The position numbers were made by a program, and so were the translations under genes. The notes beneath the pieces were generated by a model. That model saw only the letters and a program-made list of their open reading frames with translations. It had not been told where the DNA came from and ran no database searches. From AP-15 sp963762575 (GTDB taxonomy: Bacteria > Pseudomonadota > Alphaproteobacteria > ATCC43930 > CGMCC-115725): a stretch of DNA of 64,000 bases. Shown here in pieces: positions 1 to 8,783 of the stretch (the first letter of the stretch is position 1; the number at the start of each line of letters is the position of its first letter). Where the stretch lies: contig CAVXLL010000017.1 in NCBI GenBank assembly GCA_963762575.1, positions 372,001 to 436,000 on the forward strand, read 5' to 3'.

Positions 1-703
1 GCAATCCGGCGGTATCGATGAGCCGCATCGGATTGCCCTGCCAAATCCAATCGACCGCGATCGCATCGCGGGTGATCCCCGCTTCGGGGCCGGTCAGCAC
101 TCGCTCCTCGCCGATCACCCGGTTGACCAATGTGGATTTTCCGACATTCGGCCGCCCGACGATCGCAAGCTGCAGTGGTTTGTCGGACGCGCCTGGCTCA
201 GTTTCGCCGGAACGGGAAAATGGCGCGAGGCGGTCGTAAAGCTCGCCCAAACCCTCGCCGTGCTCCGCCGAGACCGGCACCGGATCGCCGAGACCCAGGC
301 GGTACGCCTCGCCGATCGCCGGCGGTGCCGCGCGGCCCTCTGCCTTGTTGGCCAACAGCACTACCGGCTTGCCCGATCGGCGCAGCCAGTCGGCGAAGTG
401 GCGATCGGCCCCGGTGACGCCCTCGCGCGCGTCGATGACGAGGAGCGCCACATCCGCATCGGCAAACGCGCGCTCTGTCTGCTCCTGCATCCGGCCGATA
501 AGCGAGCCGGGCGCGGCTTCTTCGAGGCCGGCTGTGTCGATCACCCGAAAGCTCAGATCGGCGATCCTTCCCTCGCCCTCGCGGCGGTCGCGCGTCACTC
601 CGGGGGTGTCGTCGATCAGAGCCAGACGCCGCCCGACGAGGCGGTTGAACAATGTGGACTTGCCGACATTGGGGCGGCCGAGTATCGCGACAGCAAAGCT
701 CAT
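1..703 (-). CDS. der: GTPase Der (EngA), N-terminal part, cut by window edge
   Basis: First 234 codons of Der, the tandem-G-domain GTPase that helps assemble the 50S ribosomal subunit. Two P loops read GRPNVGKS, at residues 9-16 and near residue 181. The first G domain also shows TPGVTRDR and DTAG motifs, and the second G domain reaches its own DTAG at the edge. The C-terminal KH-like domain is outside the window. The start is the ATG at 703. The next gene upstream on the same strand, bamB, ends 28 bp away, and the order yfgM-bamB-der is the common proteobacterial one, so the three are probably co-transcribed. Confidence 0.95.
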   Translation of the reverse strand, partial: MSFAVAILGRPNVGKSTLFNRLVGRRLALIDDTPGVTRDRREGEGRIADLSFRVIDTAGLEEAAPGSLIGRMQEQTERAFADADVALLVIDAREGVTGADRHFADWLRRSGKPVVLLANKAEGRAAPPAIGEAYRLGLGDPVPVSAEHGEGLGELYDRLAPFSRSGETEPGASDKPLQLAIVGRPNVGKSTLVNRVIGEERVLTGPEAGITRDAIAVDWIWQGNPMRLIDTAGL

Positions 704-731
704 CGGCGATGATTTCGCGCCGACGATCGCC

Positions 732-2045
732 TCAGCGGTAGGCAGAGAGGCTGGCGTCGTCGGTCAGCACATAGAGAGAGTTGTCGGCGATCACCGGCTC
801 CATATAGCCGCCGGCCGGCATTTGCTCGCGGCCGAGCGGCTCGCCGGTATAGGGCGAAACCGATATCGCCTCGCCGGCCGAAGACAATACGATCAGCCGA
901 TCGCCGCCCAGAACCGGACCTGCCCAAGTCATCGGGTCCTTCTTTTTCTTCTCGTCCTCGTAGCTGGGAAACCGGCGTACCCAGCGGATCTTGCCGTCGT
1001 TGCGGGTCAGGCATATCAGCTCATTGTCGTTCGACAGCGCATAGACATACTCACCGGCGACCCAGGGGCTATGAGTGCTGCCGAAGTCTTTTTCCCAAGC
1101 GCGCTCCCCGGACCGCAGATCGATAGCCGCAAGGCGCCCGCTATGGCTCGCGGCGAAGACCCGGCCCCGATCGAGGACGGGCCGCCCACGAATGTCGGCT
1201 AGGCTCGCCACGGCGTTCACGCTGCGCGTATTGGAGAAATTGTCCGACCACAGCGGCCGGCCATTTTCGACGGTCAGCGCATAGAGCTCACCCGAAGAAT
1301 AGGCCGCCACGACGACCTCCCCTTCGACGGCGGGGCTGGCGCCCCCAAGTAGGCTCGCCGTTTCGGGAATTCCATTATGATTCCATAAGCGCCGCCCATC
1401 ATCGGCGGCCAGCACGACCAGCTCGTTGTCGACCGTAACCACAAAGACCCGTCCATCCGAGACTGTCGGCCCGCTGCGGATCGGGCCGGCGACACTCTTC
1501 TTCCAGATGACCCGGCCGTCCGCCGGATCGAGCGCCAGGACCTGCGCATAACCGGTCGAGACGTAGAGGCGGTCGTTCCAGTAGGCAACACCGCCGCCAA
1601 ACGAACTGCCGCGCTCGTCCTCGGGCTTGAGATCAACCTGCCATATCTTGTTGCCGGTCGCGGCGTCGATCGCGCTGATCTGGACCCCCCCGTCCATCGC
1701 GTAGACCCGGCCTTTGGCAACCACCGGCTGAGCCAGCACCCGCGTATACCGGGAAGCTCCCTCCCCGATGCTGGTGCGCCACGCCTGGGTGAGGGTGTCC
1801 GGCAGCGCAAGGTGCTGCATCGCATGGTTCGGGTACCCGCCGGGCTCCGGCCACTCTGCGTTGACCACGGGCGGCGGCAGGGTGATCGGGATGCTCGCCA
1901 GGTCCGGATCGGGATCGAGCTGCCGGTCGAGGCTGAGGACAGAAATGCGCTCGCCCGGCAATGGCTGCTTTTTTTCTTCGAACAAGCCGCACCCTGCTAG
2001 CCCGAGTGAGACGAACAGCAACAAAGCGATGGCGGATCGGATCAT
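732..2045 (-). CDS. bamB: Outer membrane assembly lipoprotein BamB
   Basis: PQQ-type beta-propeller lipoprotein of the BAM complex, which inserts beta-barrel proteins into the outer membrane. From the ATG at 2045 the protein has 437 residues. It begins with a hydrophobic signal ending in the lipobox LAGC, and the Cys would be lipidated. Repeated blades carry motifs such as VYAMDGG, LYVSTGY and VFVVTVDN, typical of PQQ repeats. An upstream ATG at 2093 would add 16 residues before the signal peptide and is less likely. It lies between yfgM-like and der on the same strand, supporting the assignment. Confidence 0.92.
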   Translation of the reverse strand: MIRSAIALLLFVSLGLAGCGLFEEKKQPLPGERISVLSLDRQLDPDPDLASIPITLPPPVVNAEWPEPGGYPNHAMQHLALPDTLTQAWRTSIGEGASRYTRVLAQPVVAKGRVYAMDGGVQISAIDAATGNKIWQVDLKPEDERGSSFGGGVAYWNDRLYVSTGYAQVLALDPADGRVIWKKSVAGPIRSGPTVSDGRVFVVTVDNELVVLAADDGRRLWNHNGIPETASLLGGASPAVEGEVVVAAYSSGELYALTVENGRPLWSDNFSNTRSVNAVASLADIRGRPVLDRGRVFAASHSGRLAAIDLRSGERAWEKDFGSTHSPWVAGEYVYALSNDNELICLTRNDGKIRWVRRFPSYEDEKKKKDPMTWAGPVLGGDRLIVLSSAGEAISVSPYTGEPLGREQMPAGGYMEPVIADNSLYVLTDDASLSAYR

Positions 2046-2128
2046 TGCCAACCAAAAAGGCGGCGGGCGGACCTGTGGCACCGAAAGCATCACCCCGAAT
2101 GACCAAAGCGGTTTAGGAGGCCAGAGTC

Positions 2129-2770
2129 TTAGGAAGCCAGAGCCGCGGCCATTTCGGCGGCTCGGGCGCGCGTCCCTTGCGGTGCCGCAAGATCATCGGC
2201 AAGGGTCTTGTAAGTTTCGAGAGCGCCGCTTTTATCTCCGGCTTCGAGCCGAGACGCGGCCGTCAGCTCGAGGGCGGTGGAGCGCCACGGATTGCCGGGC
2301 GACGTCATCGGCGCCAAGTGATCGATTACCGAGTGCGGATCGGTGTCGGGCAAACCCTGCATGACCGAGAGCAGCGTTGCGAGTTCGCGAAAGACCGGAT
2401 CGAGCCCGCTTGTCGCGGCGATACGTTCATAGGCTGCTGCGGCCGCCTTGCGATCGCCCGATTTCGCCAGCATTTCGGCCTCCTCGAACGAGGCGAGCGT
2501 GGCGTAGCCTCCGCCTTCCTGCGCGATGACCGAGAAGACCTTGGCCGCATCGGCGTCTTTTCCTTCGCGTACCAGGGACAGCGCCGAGGAATAGCGCATC
2601 GATTGAGCGCGACGCTCGGAAAGCTGGTGGTCCCGCCAAGCCACGATGCCGCCGGCGACGACCAGCACAAGCACCGCCAACGCCACGATGTAGCGTCCGT
2701 ACCGCGACCAGAGCTTCAGCAGATTGTCTCGACGGAGTTCTTCGTCGATCTCGCGGAAAATGTCGCTCAC
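2129..2770 (-). CDS. YfgM-like TPR membrane protein
   Basis: Protein of 213 residues with a short cytoplasmic N-terminus (SDIFREIDEELRRD), one transmembrane helix around residues 24-44 and an Ala-rich helical TPR-like domain after it. This is the architecture of YfgM/DUF2133-type proteins, periplasmic chaperone-like factors of the Sec/BAM pathway. I chose the GTG at 2770 because the family begins with the SDIFxEIDEELR segment; a longer reading to 2929 adds an unconserved basic stretch. It sits directly upstream of bamB and der. Function is inferred from family and context. Confidence 0.85.
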   Translation of the reverse strand: MSDIFREIDEELRRDNLLKLWSRYGRYIVALAVLVLVVAGGIVAWRDHQLSERRAQSMRYSSALSLVREGKDADAAKVFSVIAQEGGGYATLASFEEAEMLAKSGDRKAAAAAYERIAATSGLDPVFRELATLLSVMQGLPDTDPHSVIDHLAPMTSPGNPWRSTALELTAASRLEAGDKSGALETYKTLADDLAAPQGTRARAAEMAAALAS

Positions 2771-2961
2771 AAAAGCCCCGGCCGGCCCCCGCCTAGAACC
2801 ACCCCGCCTAAACTGCCCCACCTTAGCGGCTCGCTCGGCCGGAAGCAAACCGAGACACCAGCTCCGTCGGGAGCTCCGCCGGGAAATCGCCATCAGATGG
2901 CTGGACGCCACCGCTGAAATCGTGAACACTGCGTGACAGCGGCAAACGGCGATGGGTAGCG

Positions 2962-3318
2962 ATGAGCCGAAAAGGTGCGACGGTGCTGGCGTTCGCGGAT
3001 TACCGGACGAAGCATCGGACGCTGTATTTCACCCGCCACGAACTCAACCAGCTTCTCAGCCTCTACAGCCGGCATGTTGCCCGCGGCGTGTGGCGCGATT
3101 ATGCGATCGACCACCGCGACGGCATGGCGTTGTTCTCGGTTTTTCGTCACACCCACGAAGCGGCCGCCTACAGCATCATAAAGACTGCTGGGGCGCCGAC
3201 GCGTCCCGCCGAGTTTATCGTCCAGAGCGGGCGCCAGAGGCTGCGCGTGGCGGCCAGCCTGCCGGAAGCCCTGGAGTTCTTTCAGACCCGGCTCAGCCTC
3301 GTCCTCGCCGAGGGTTGA
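2962..3318 (+). CDS. DUF2794 family protein
   Basis: Protein of 118 residues matching the DUF2794 family, which is nearly confined to alphaproteobacteria. Recognisable parts are the N-terminal FADYR segment, TRHELNQLLSLYS, and the central RDYAIDHRDGMALFSVFRH. The family has no known function. It is divergent from the yfgM-like gene, with about 190 bp between the chosen starts, and the next gene downstream is convergent. Confidence 0.85.
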   Translation: MSRKGATVLAFADYRTKHRTLYFTRHELNQLLSLYSRHVARGVWRDYAIDHRDGMALFSVFRHTHEAAAYSIIKTAGAPTRPAEFIVQSGRQRLRVAASLPEALEFFQTRLSLVLAEG

Positions 3319-3368
3319 GGGCCACCGACCCGGCGCCGTTGTATCCGAAGCGACGGTTGGTGCCGCGG

Positions 3369-4127
3369 TCACCCGTCTGCGGGGAATGCGACCTCGACGC
3401 GGCCGAGCGGGCCGAAATCGGCGACGATCCGCGTGCCGCGCTTGGTGAACACCATGCCGGTCCACGATCCGGTCGTGACAAAGGTGCCGGCCTTCGCCCC
3501 GCCCCGGCCGTTCATCAGATTGGCGAAATCGACGAGCGCCGCGATCGGATCGCGGGCGGCGCCGCCGGCGCTGTCGGCAAAGGGCTCGCCGTCCTCGATG
3601 ACCGTGATGCTGGTCTGGCCGAGGTCGAGCTTTTCCCAGTCCGGCACCGCCGCCCCGTAGACCAGGCCGCCATTCGAAAAATTGTCGGCCAGGATCGAGA
3701 GCCGGTCGAGCGAGCGGGGATCCGCATAGCGGGAATCCACGATTTCCATAACCGGATGCAGCGCCGCGCCCGCGGTGACCTCGGCGCTATCGTAAACCGC
3801 AGTGCGCGCCGGAAGATCGCGGCCGAGCCGAAAGGCAATCTCGGCCTCGATGCCGATCAGCCTCAGCTCCCTGGGGTCGTAGGACGCCGGGGTCGGACGA
3901 ATCATTTTCATCCAGATCGGGGCGCAGAACGCGGCGCTCGCCGCGGAGGCCGCACCCACCTTCCAGCCGCCGATCGGCTCTCCGACCTGACGGATCACCG
4001 CTTCCTGGATCTCATAGGCGTCGGCATCGGATTGCGGCCGGCAGCTCGGCGGCAATTCGTGAACCGGCGCCCCGCCGCGCGCCGCGCACAACAGGCGGGC
4101 GGCTTCTTCGCAGTGCTCTTTGAGCAT
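3369..4127 (-). CDS. 2-keto-4-pentenoate hydratase / fumarylacetoacetate hydrolase-family protein
   Basis: Protein of 252 residues of the MhpD/FAH superfamily. These enzymes hydrate or decarboxylate 2-keto-acid dienols in aromatic meta-cleavage pathways using a divalent metal held by acidic residues. The segments IGGWKVGAAS, GIEAEIAFRLGRDLP and LHPVMEIVDSR have the metal-binding and active-site pattern of the family. It starts 36 bp after the stop of the aminotransferase gene on the same strand, so the two may be co-transcribed. The substrate cannot be read from the sequence. Confidence 0.82.
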   Translation of the reverse strand: MLKEHCEEAARLLCAARGGAPVHELPPSCRPQSDADAYEIQEAVIRQVGEPIGGWKVGAASAASAAFCAPIWMKMIRPTPASYDPRELRLIGIEAEIAFRLGRDLPARTAVYDSAEVTAGAALHPVMEIVDSRYADPRSLDRLSILADNFSNGGLVYGAAVPDWEKLDLGQTSITVIEDGEPFADSAGGAARDPIAALVDFANLMNGRGGAKAGTFVTTGSWTGMVFTKRGTRIVADFGPLGRVEVAFPADG

Positions 4128-4163
4128 TAGACTATCCTCGGCTTCGAGCTAAGCCGCCCGATG

Positions 4164-5369
4164 TTACGCCGCCGGCGTGAGGTCGGACAGCACCGAGCCG
4201 AGGAACGCGACGGCCGCCGCGATCCCGCCGGCGCGGTGCGGAATCTCGGCGCGGTGCAGCCCCATCTCGACACCGGCCAGGGTGCCGCACAGCATCAGAT
4301 CGTTGAAATGCCCGAGATGGCCGATGCGGAACACTTTGCCCCGCAATTTGCCGAGACCGGTGCCGAGCGACATATCGAAGCCTTCGAGAATGATCTCGCG
4401 CAGCCGGTCGGCGTCAAACCCGTCGGGGACGAGGATCGCGGTCAGCGAGCTCGAATATTCGCGCGGATCGGCGCACAGCACTTCGAGGCCCCAGCCGGCG
4501 ACCGCCCGCCGCGTCGCCTCGGCATGCCGCGCGTGGCGGTGGAACACCGCCGGCAACCCCTCCTCCTCGAGCAGCATTTTCAATGCTTCGCGCAACCCGT
4601 AGAGCAGGTTTGTCGCCGGGGTGTACGGGAAAAAGCCGGTCCGGCCGGTTTCGAGCATCGCCTCCCAATCCCAATAGGAGCGCGGCAGCCGTGCCGTCTT
4701 TTGCGCCGTAAGCGCCTTCTTCGAGACGGCGTTGAAGCCGAGCCCCGGCGGCAGCATCAACCCCTTCTGTGACCCGGCGACCGTGACGTCGACCTTCCAC
4801 TCGTCGTGGCGGTAATCGATCGAGGCGAGCGAGGAGATCGTGTCGACCATGTAGAGGGCCGGGTGATGGGCGCGGTCGATTGCCTGACGGATCTCGGCGA
4901 TCCGGCTCGTCACTCCGGTCGAGGTCTCGTTGTGGACGACGCAGACCGCCTTCAGCCGATGCTCGCGGTCGGCGGTCAATTTTTCCTCGACCAGTGCCGG
5001 GTCAACCCCGTGCCGCCAGTCGCCCGACACGAATTCGACCTCGAGCCCGAGCCGCGTCGCCATTTGCCGCCACAATGCCGCGAAATGGCCGGTCTCGAAC
5101 ATGATCACATGATCGCCCGGCGACAATGTGTTGGAGAGCGCCGCTTCCCAAGCCCCGGTCCCGGAAGACGGGTAGACGACGACGGTGTCGTCAGTCTGAA
5201 ACACCCGCTTCATGCCGGCGACGACCTCCTGCCCGAGCGCGGCGAATTCCGGCCCGCGATGGTCGATCGTCGGCATCGCGATCGCCTGCAACACCCGGTC
5301 GGGCACATTGGTGGGTCCCGGAATCTGCAGAAAATGGCGGCCGCTATGCACGGGGGCGGTGTTTTTCAT
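4164..5369 (-). CDS. Serine-glyoxylate aminotransferase family protein
   Basis: Class V PLP-dependent aminotransferase of 401 residues, close to the serine-glyoxylate/alanine-glyoxylate enzymes of the serine cycle and photorespiratory-type metabolism. The N-terminus has LQIPGPTNVPDRVL and DHRGPEF. The PLP lysine is expected at K202 in the motif GSQKGLMLPPG, with D176 and the SSGTGAWEAAL phosphate-binding loop upstream. The ATG at 5369 is preceded by a purine-rich AAGGAG/AAGGAA stretch; a longer open frame to 5555 has no family match in its first 62 codons. Exact substrates (serine, alanine or aspartate with glyoxylate) remain open. Confidence 0.88.
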   Translation of the reverse strand: MKNTAPVHSGRHFLQIPGPTNVPDRVLQAIAMPTIDHRGPEFAALGQEVVAGMKRVFQTDDTVVVYPSSGTGAWEAALSNTLSPGDHVIMFETGHFAALWRQMATRLGLEVEFVSGDWRHGVDPALVEEKLTADREHRLKAVCVVHNETSTGVTSRIAEIRQAIDRAHHPALYMVDTISSLASIDYRHDEWKVDVTVAGSQKGLMLPPGLGFNAVSKKALTAQKTARLPRSYWDWEAMLETGRTGFFPYTPATNLLYGLREALKMLLEEEGLPAVFHRHARHAEATRRAVAGWGLEVLCADPREYSSSLTAILVPDGFDADRLREIILEGFDMSLGTGLGKLRGKVFRIGHLGHFNDLMLCGTLAGVEMGLHRAEIPHRAGGIAAAVAFLGSVLSDLTPAA

Positions 5370-5681
5370 CGCGACGGGTTCCTTGCTCCTTGGCAGGCCA
5401 AGTGTGGGCGCGAAATGCGATTGCGACAAGGCATGCGATCCTAAGACACGGTCGCGAGCAACGGGCGCGCTCCCGCTCGATACCGCCGGGCGCCAACTCG
5501 GGCGCGCCTGCTCCACCTGTTTTATCAGGAAATTTTCAGGCGTTCCTTTTTCCAACCCATCCCGAAACGATCTGCGACCCGCACGATCTCCGATCCAGGT
5601 TACAATGCAAATGGGGCAAATTTAGCGTCACGGGGAACGCCCGGACAGGTCGCAGGGGTCGCAAGGGTGCAGTGGGTGCCA

Positions 5682-6119
5682 ATGAAGCAGCTGCTGATCA
5701 CGGCAGCGGTCTTGCTGATACACGGACAACCGGCGGAAGCGTTGCTCCTTTGGAATTGGAGCTATAGCGGCACTGGGGTTTCCGCCTCGGGCACCTTCAC
5801 GACGAACGCCGCGCCGGACGGGGCCGGCTTCTATCAGATCGTCGGGATCACCGGCGTCGACAACGGGGTGACGATCACCGGCCTCCAGCCGACGGGCACG
5901 GCGATCCCCGGAAATGAGCCGTATGCGGTTGATAACCTGGTGAGCGCGGCCGAACCGCATTTGACCACGCACGGGTTCGGCTTTTCGCTGCCGAACGGCA
6001 ACTACGCCAATCCGTTCTACAACGGCTCGAACTACTACGAGTATCTATCGGTGCCGCCCTACGTAAATGGTGCGGGCCCCGAAAGATCGGTATCGTTCTC
6101 GGCCGCCATCGTGCCGTAG
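5682..6119 (+). CDS. Small secreted protein of unknown function
   Basis: Reads 145 residues from the ATG at 5682. A signal peptide is clear (MKQLLITAAVLLIHG, likely cleaved after AEA). The mature part is rich in Gly, Asn and aromatic residues and contains YSGTGVSASGTF, GFYQIVGITG and GNYANPFYNG, a pattern seen in small secreted beta-sandwich proteins that often carry PEP-CTERM tails. No sorting tail is visible here. I do not recognise a named family. It stands alone between a divergent aminotransferase and the decayed recombinase. Confidence 0.6.
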   Translation: MKQLLITAAVLLIHGQPAEALLLWNWSYSGTGVSASGTFTTNAAPDGAGFYQIVGITGVDNGVTITGLQPTGTAIPGNEPYAVDNLVSAAEPHLTTHGFGFSLPNGNYANPFYNGSNYYEYLSVPPYVNGAGPERSVSFSAAIVP

Positions 6120-6286
6120 CTAAGCGCAGCGTCACTCATGCTTGCGAATCCTGTCGGTCTCTTCAGCTTGGCCCGAACCTATTGCGCCGGACCAGCGTCA
6201 ACCGAAACCAGTTCCTTAGCCGGCCAGCTGCCAGATAGCAGGGTTTGGCATTGGCGCCGGATGCGAAATCGAGACTTCGGGCATTT

Positions 6287-6318
6287 CGCGCACCCTTGAC
6301 AGTTCAAGGGGTTGCGCG
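6287..6318. promoter_or_regulatory. Palindrome in front of the recombinase remnant
   Basis: Inverted repeat centred near 6302 with inner arms CCCTTGA / TCAAGGG separated by CAGT and outer CGCG arms. It ends 11 bp before the recombinase ATG, where a resolvase binding or crossover site would be expected. The binding role is an inference. Confidence 0.4.
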
Positions 6319-6329
6319 TTCCGTAAGAT

Positions 6330-6897
6330 ATGACCGGAACCAAACCGCAAAACCGCCCTCTCGGTTATGCCCGCGTCAGCACCTACGGGCAGACGCTCGA
6401 CGCCCAGCTTGAGCAGTGCGCGCCGCCGGATGCAGCAGCCGGAACATCTACCGCGAGAAGGTGACAGGCGCGCGCGGGCCGACCGGCGCGAGCTTCTCCG
6501 GATGCTCAAGGTCCTCGCCCCCGGCGACGTGGTGATGGTGACGCGCATTGACCGGCTCGCCCGCTCGACGTTTGACCTGTTCGCCATCGTGGAGCAGATC
6601 GTCGATGCAGGCGTACAATTCCGCTCACTCGCGGAACCGTGGGCCGATACCGGCACCAGCACTGGGCGCTTTATGATTGCCGCTCTCGGCGGGCTGGCGG
6701 GCGTGGAGCGCGATCTAATCCGCACCCGCACCGCCGAAGGCAGGCGCCGCGCCAAGGCAGCACATGGGCCGACCCCCTGCCCTCACACCGCAGCAGCAGA
6801 AAGAGGCCCGCCAGCGGCGCGCGGAAGGGGCCACGCTCAAAGAACTGGCCGACACCTATAATGTCGGGCGCGCACGATTTCGCGACTGACGGCCTAG
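6330..6897 (+). pseudogene. Serine recombinase (resolvase/invertase family), broken by several single-base shifts
   Basis: A resolvase-type serine recombinase can be followed from the ATG at 6330 to a TAG at 6895-6897, but only by changing frame at least four times. The order is: LGYARVSTYGQTLDAQLEQ with the catalytic Ser of YARVST; then RAAGCSSRNIYREKVTGAR; then ADRRELLRMLKVLAPGDVVMV with TRIDRLARST; then a C-terminal helix-turn-helix with LTPQQQKEARQRRAEGATL and a last shift before ATISRL. The order and spacing are those of a roughly 190-residue invertase/resolvase. Breaks lie near 6415, 6475, 6775 and 6872. It cannot be made as one protein. Confidence 0.8.
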
Positions 6898-7514
6898 CCC
6901 ACACCCACCAACTGCTTTACGGCACGGTAAGAAGCTGGCAGACCAATCACATAAGCAGGAGTGGTTACTTAGGGTGACGCAAATTGGATACATCAACGTG
7001 GGACCCGAATTCAATTCGGGATTGGGGCTTTAACGGTCTAGCGATTATTTTTTTGCGATTGTCATTTACCGACTTCATTCCGTCCAAAGCACCGAAAGAG
7101 GTTGCAGCGAGTGCAGTGATTTTGGCCATGTTCTGTGCCGTGTTGGGAAATTCAGACCGAATCGCATCTCTGAAACTCTGGGGCTTTGAGACGCAGACGC
7201 GAGAGCTAACTAAAACAATCGATGACGCCAAAGATGCAATACGCCAAATCAGGGAACTCGCTGTTGTTACCGCCGAGGCTCTAATCAATTTGCGTGTGAA
7301 CTCCAACGCTTTGTTAGTCGGCGGGGCGGGGAGAGACGAATTCAGAGAACAGGATGAATTTAAGGCAAGAGGTAATCGAAGCGTTAAAGAAAATGAAGCT
7401 CCCGCAAGATAAGTTGACAGAAGTGGCTCACTCAGATCGGAACGTCGTCGTGACATTCTATGCCTACGCGGCCTATCGATTTGGCAGAGATGCTCTGCCA
7501 CAAAGTAAATGTAA

Positions 7515-7525
7515 TAAGATCGATA
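7515..7525. repeat. 11-bp direct repeat flanking IS copy 1 (left)
   Basis: TAAGATCGATA at 7515-7525 is repeated at 8572-8582, immediately after the IS. Eight further bases (TCCCTATA) separate the left copy from the IS end, so this is not a textbook 8-bp target duplication. Translated, both copies give the KID stretch of the interrupted gene. Confidence 0.6.
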
Positions 7526-7533
7526 TCCCTATA

Positions 7534-8571
7534 AAGCCTTATGCCTTTGCTTCCGGTGAGATCAACATATTGTAAGGGAGAGGCTGGTGCGCAGCGGCGA
7601 TGCCGAGGAGGGATCGGAATGCGGCATGCCGGGTGCGCCGGCGGTTGAAGCGGAAGACGAATTCATCGAGGTAGGACTGGAGGTGTTTGCGACGCAGCCC
7701 GTGGTAGACGCCCAGGGCCCACACCTTGAGGTTGGAGAAGATCCGGTGAACCCAGGGCAGGACGATATGGGCGGCCATCTTGCCGACGACGTGGGGATGG
7801 TGGATGACGCCGGCGGCGCCGGGATATCCGGACCAGCCATCGGTCTTGGCAGTGGCACCGGGGCCGAGGTTGGCGGCGAGGAAGGCGTGGAGGCTGGCAG
7901 CCGAGTAATCGGCGACCTGGCTCAGGCGGATGCGGCCGGGGCCGAGGCCGCCGGCCTCTACCTCGACGGCGCCGACCACCAGCATTTTGCCTTGATGGCT
8001 ACGCCCGCCACCGCCCGTGACCGGGTCGTTTTTGCTGCGGCACGCGATTTCGGTTTCATCAACCTCGACGAGGCCGGCCAGAGAGCTACGGCCGGGCGCG
8101 AGCATGCTGCTGCGCAGCTTGGCGCAGATCAGCCACGCCGTCTTGTAGGAGCCGAAGGCGAGCTGGCGCTGCAGCTGCAGAGCCGAGATGCCGTTGGAGT
8201 GGGTTGCCATCAGATAAGCCGCCCAGAACCAGGCGGTCAGTGGCAGTTTGGAGTGATGCATGATGGTTCCGGCGGTGACCGAGGTCTGGCGACCGCAGCT
8301 GGCGCATTCATAGGTCCAGGCCTTGGTTTGCAGCCGCCAGGCTTTACCACCACCGCAGACCGGGCAGACAAACCCGTCGGGCCAGCGCATCGCTACAAGA
8401 TATTGAGCGCACGCGGCCTCATTGCCGAAGCGCTGTTGGAACTCGATCAAGGAGCGTGGAAAGTCGGTCATTGTGACCACCGGAAGCGGTTATGTTCGTG
8501 ATTTGTTCTAACACGAACTCACCTCCGCGGCTACGACATTTTGTGGTCCCGGATGCAGAGGGATAAGCCTT
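7534..8571 (-). mobile_element. IS1595-type insertion sequence, copy 1
   Basis: 1038-bp element identical in its transposase to the copy at 10520-11557 but in the opposite orientation. Imperfect terminal inverted repeats of about 21 bp pair AAGGCTTATCCCTCTGC at the transposase 5' end with AAGCCTTATGCCTTTGC at the other end. It has no clean 8-bp target duplication. Instead an 11-bp direct repeat TAAGATCGATA occurs at 7515-7525 and 8572-8582, with 8 extra bases on the left. It interrupts a membrane-protein gene. Confidence 0.9.
7539..8471 (-). CDS. IS1595-family (ISXO2-like) transposase, copy 1
   Basis: DDE-type transposase of 310 residues from the ATG at 8471. The N-terminal zinc ribbon has two CxxC pairs (CPVCGGG and CASCGRQ), followed by the ISXO2 core with LVEVDETEI, KTDGWSGY and a C-terminal NRRRTRHAAFRSLLG helix. 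An in-frame GTG at 8480 would add three residues. The protein is identical to the copy at 10620-11552. The reading frame is intact, so this element could still be active. Confidence 0.92.
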   Translation of the reverse strand: MTDFPRSLIEFQQRFGNEAACAQYLVAMRWPDGFVCPVCGGGKAWRLQTKAWTYECASCGRQTSVTAGTIMHHSKLPLTAWFWAAYLMATHSNGISALQLQRQLAFGSYKTAWLICAKLRSSMLAPGRSSLAGLVEVDETEIACRSKNDPVTGGGGRSHQGKMLVVGAVEVEAGGLGPGRIRLSQVADYSAASLHAFLAANLGPGATAKTDGWSGYPGAAGVIHHPHVVGKMAAHIVLPWVHRIFSNLKVWALGVYHGLRRKHLQSYLDEFVFRFNRRRTRHAAFRSLLGIAAAHQPLPYNMLISPEAKA

Positions 8572-8783
8572 TAAGATCGATAACGCCTATAATAGTCAAG
8601 CGGCGAAACAGCCACTTTCACCAGATCAGTGCCAAGCGCTTCTCGACAGCTTCCATATCGATACGACGAAATTCGCTGAATATTTAAAAGGCTACCGATA
8701 CTATGTGAAAACAGGTGAGCAGCGCCGGCCGGAAGTGTGGGCACATCGGGAGAGTTGGGGTTTTGGACTGCGGCCATGAGCCG

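Larger units (their letters stand above)
6984..8779 (+). pseudogene. Membrane-anchored hypothetical gene, frameshifted and split by an IS1595-type element
   Basis: The 5' part starts at a TTG at 6984 with AGGGTG upstream and encodes hydrophobic segments followed by a charged coiled region (TRELTKTIDDAKDAIRQIRE). Near 7375 the frame shifts: removing one G of AGAGGTAATC joins REQDEFKAR to VIEALKKMKLPQDKL. The second part runs to KCNKIDIP and is cut by the IS at 7534. The frame resumes after the IS as KIDNAYNSQAAKQPLSPDQC and ends with a TGA at 8777-8779. I do not recognise the family. The region is clearly lower in GC than the rest of the window, suggesting foreign origin. Confidence 0.65.

Noticed and set aside
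7587..8501. Long frame antisense to the IS1595 transposase, seen in both copies
   Set aside because: It is the opposite strand of a well-defined transposase and has no motif of its own.
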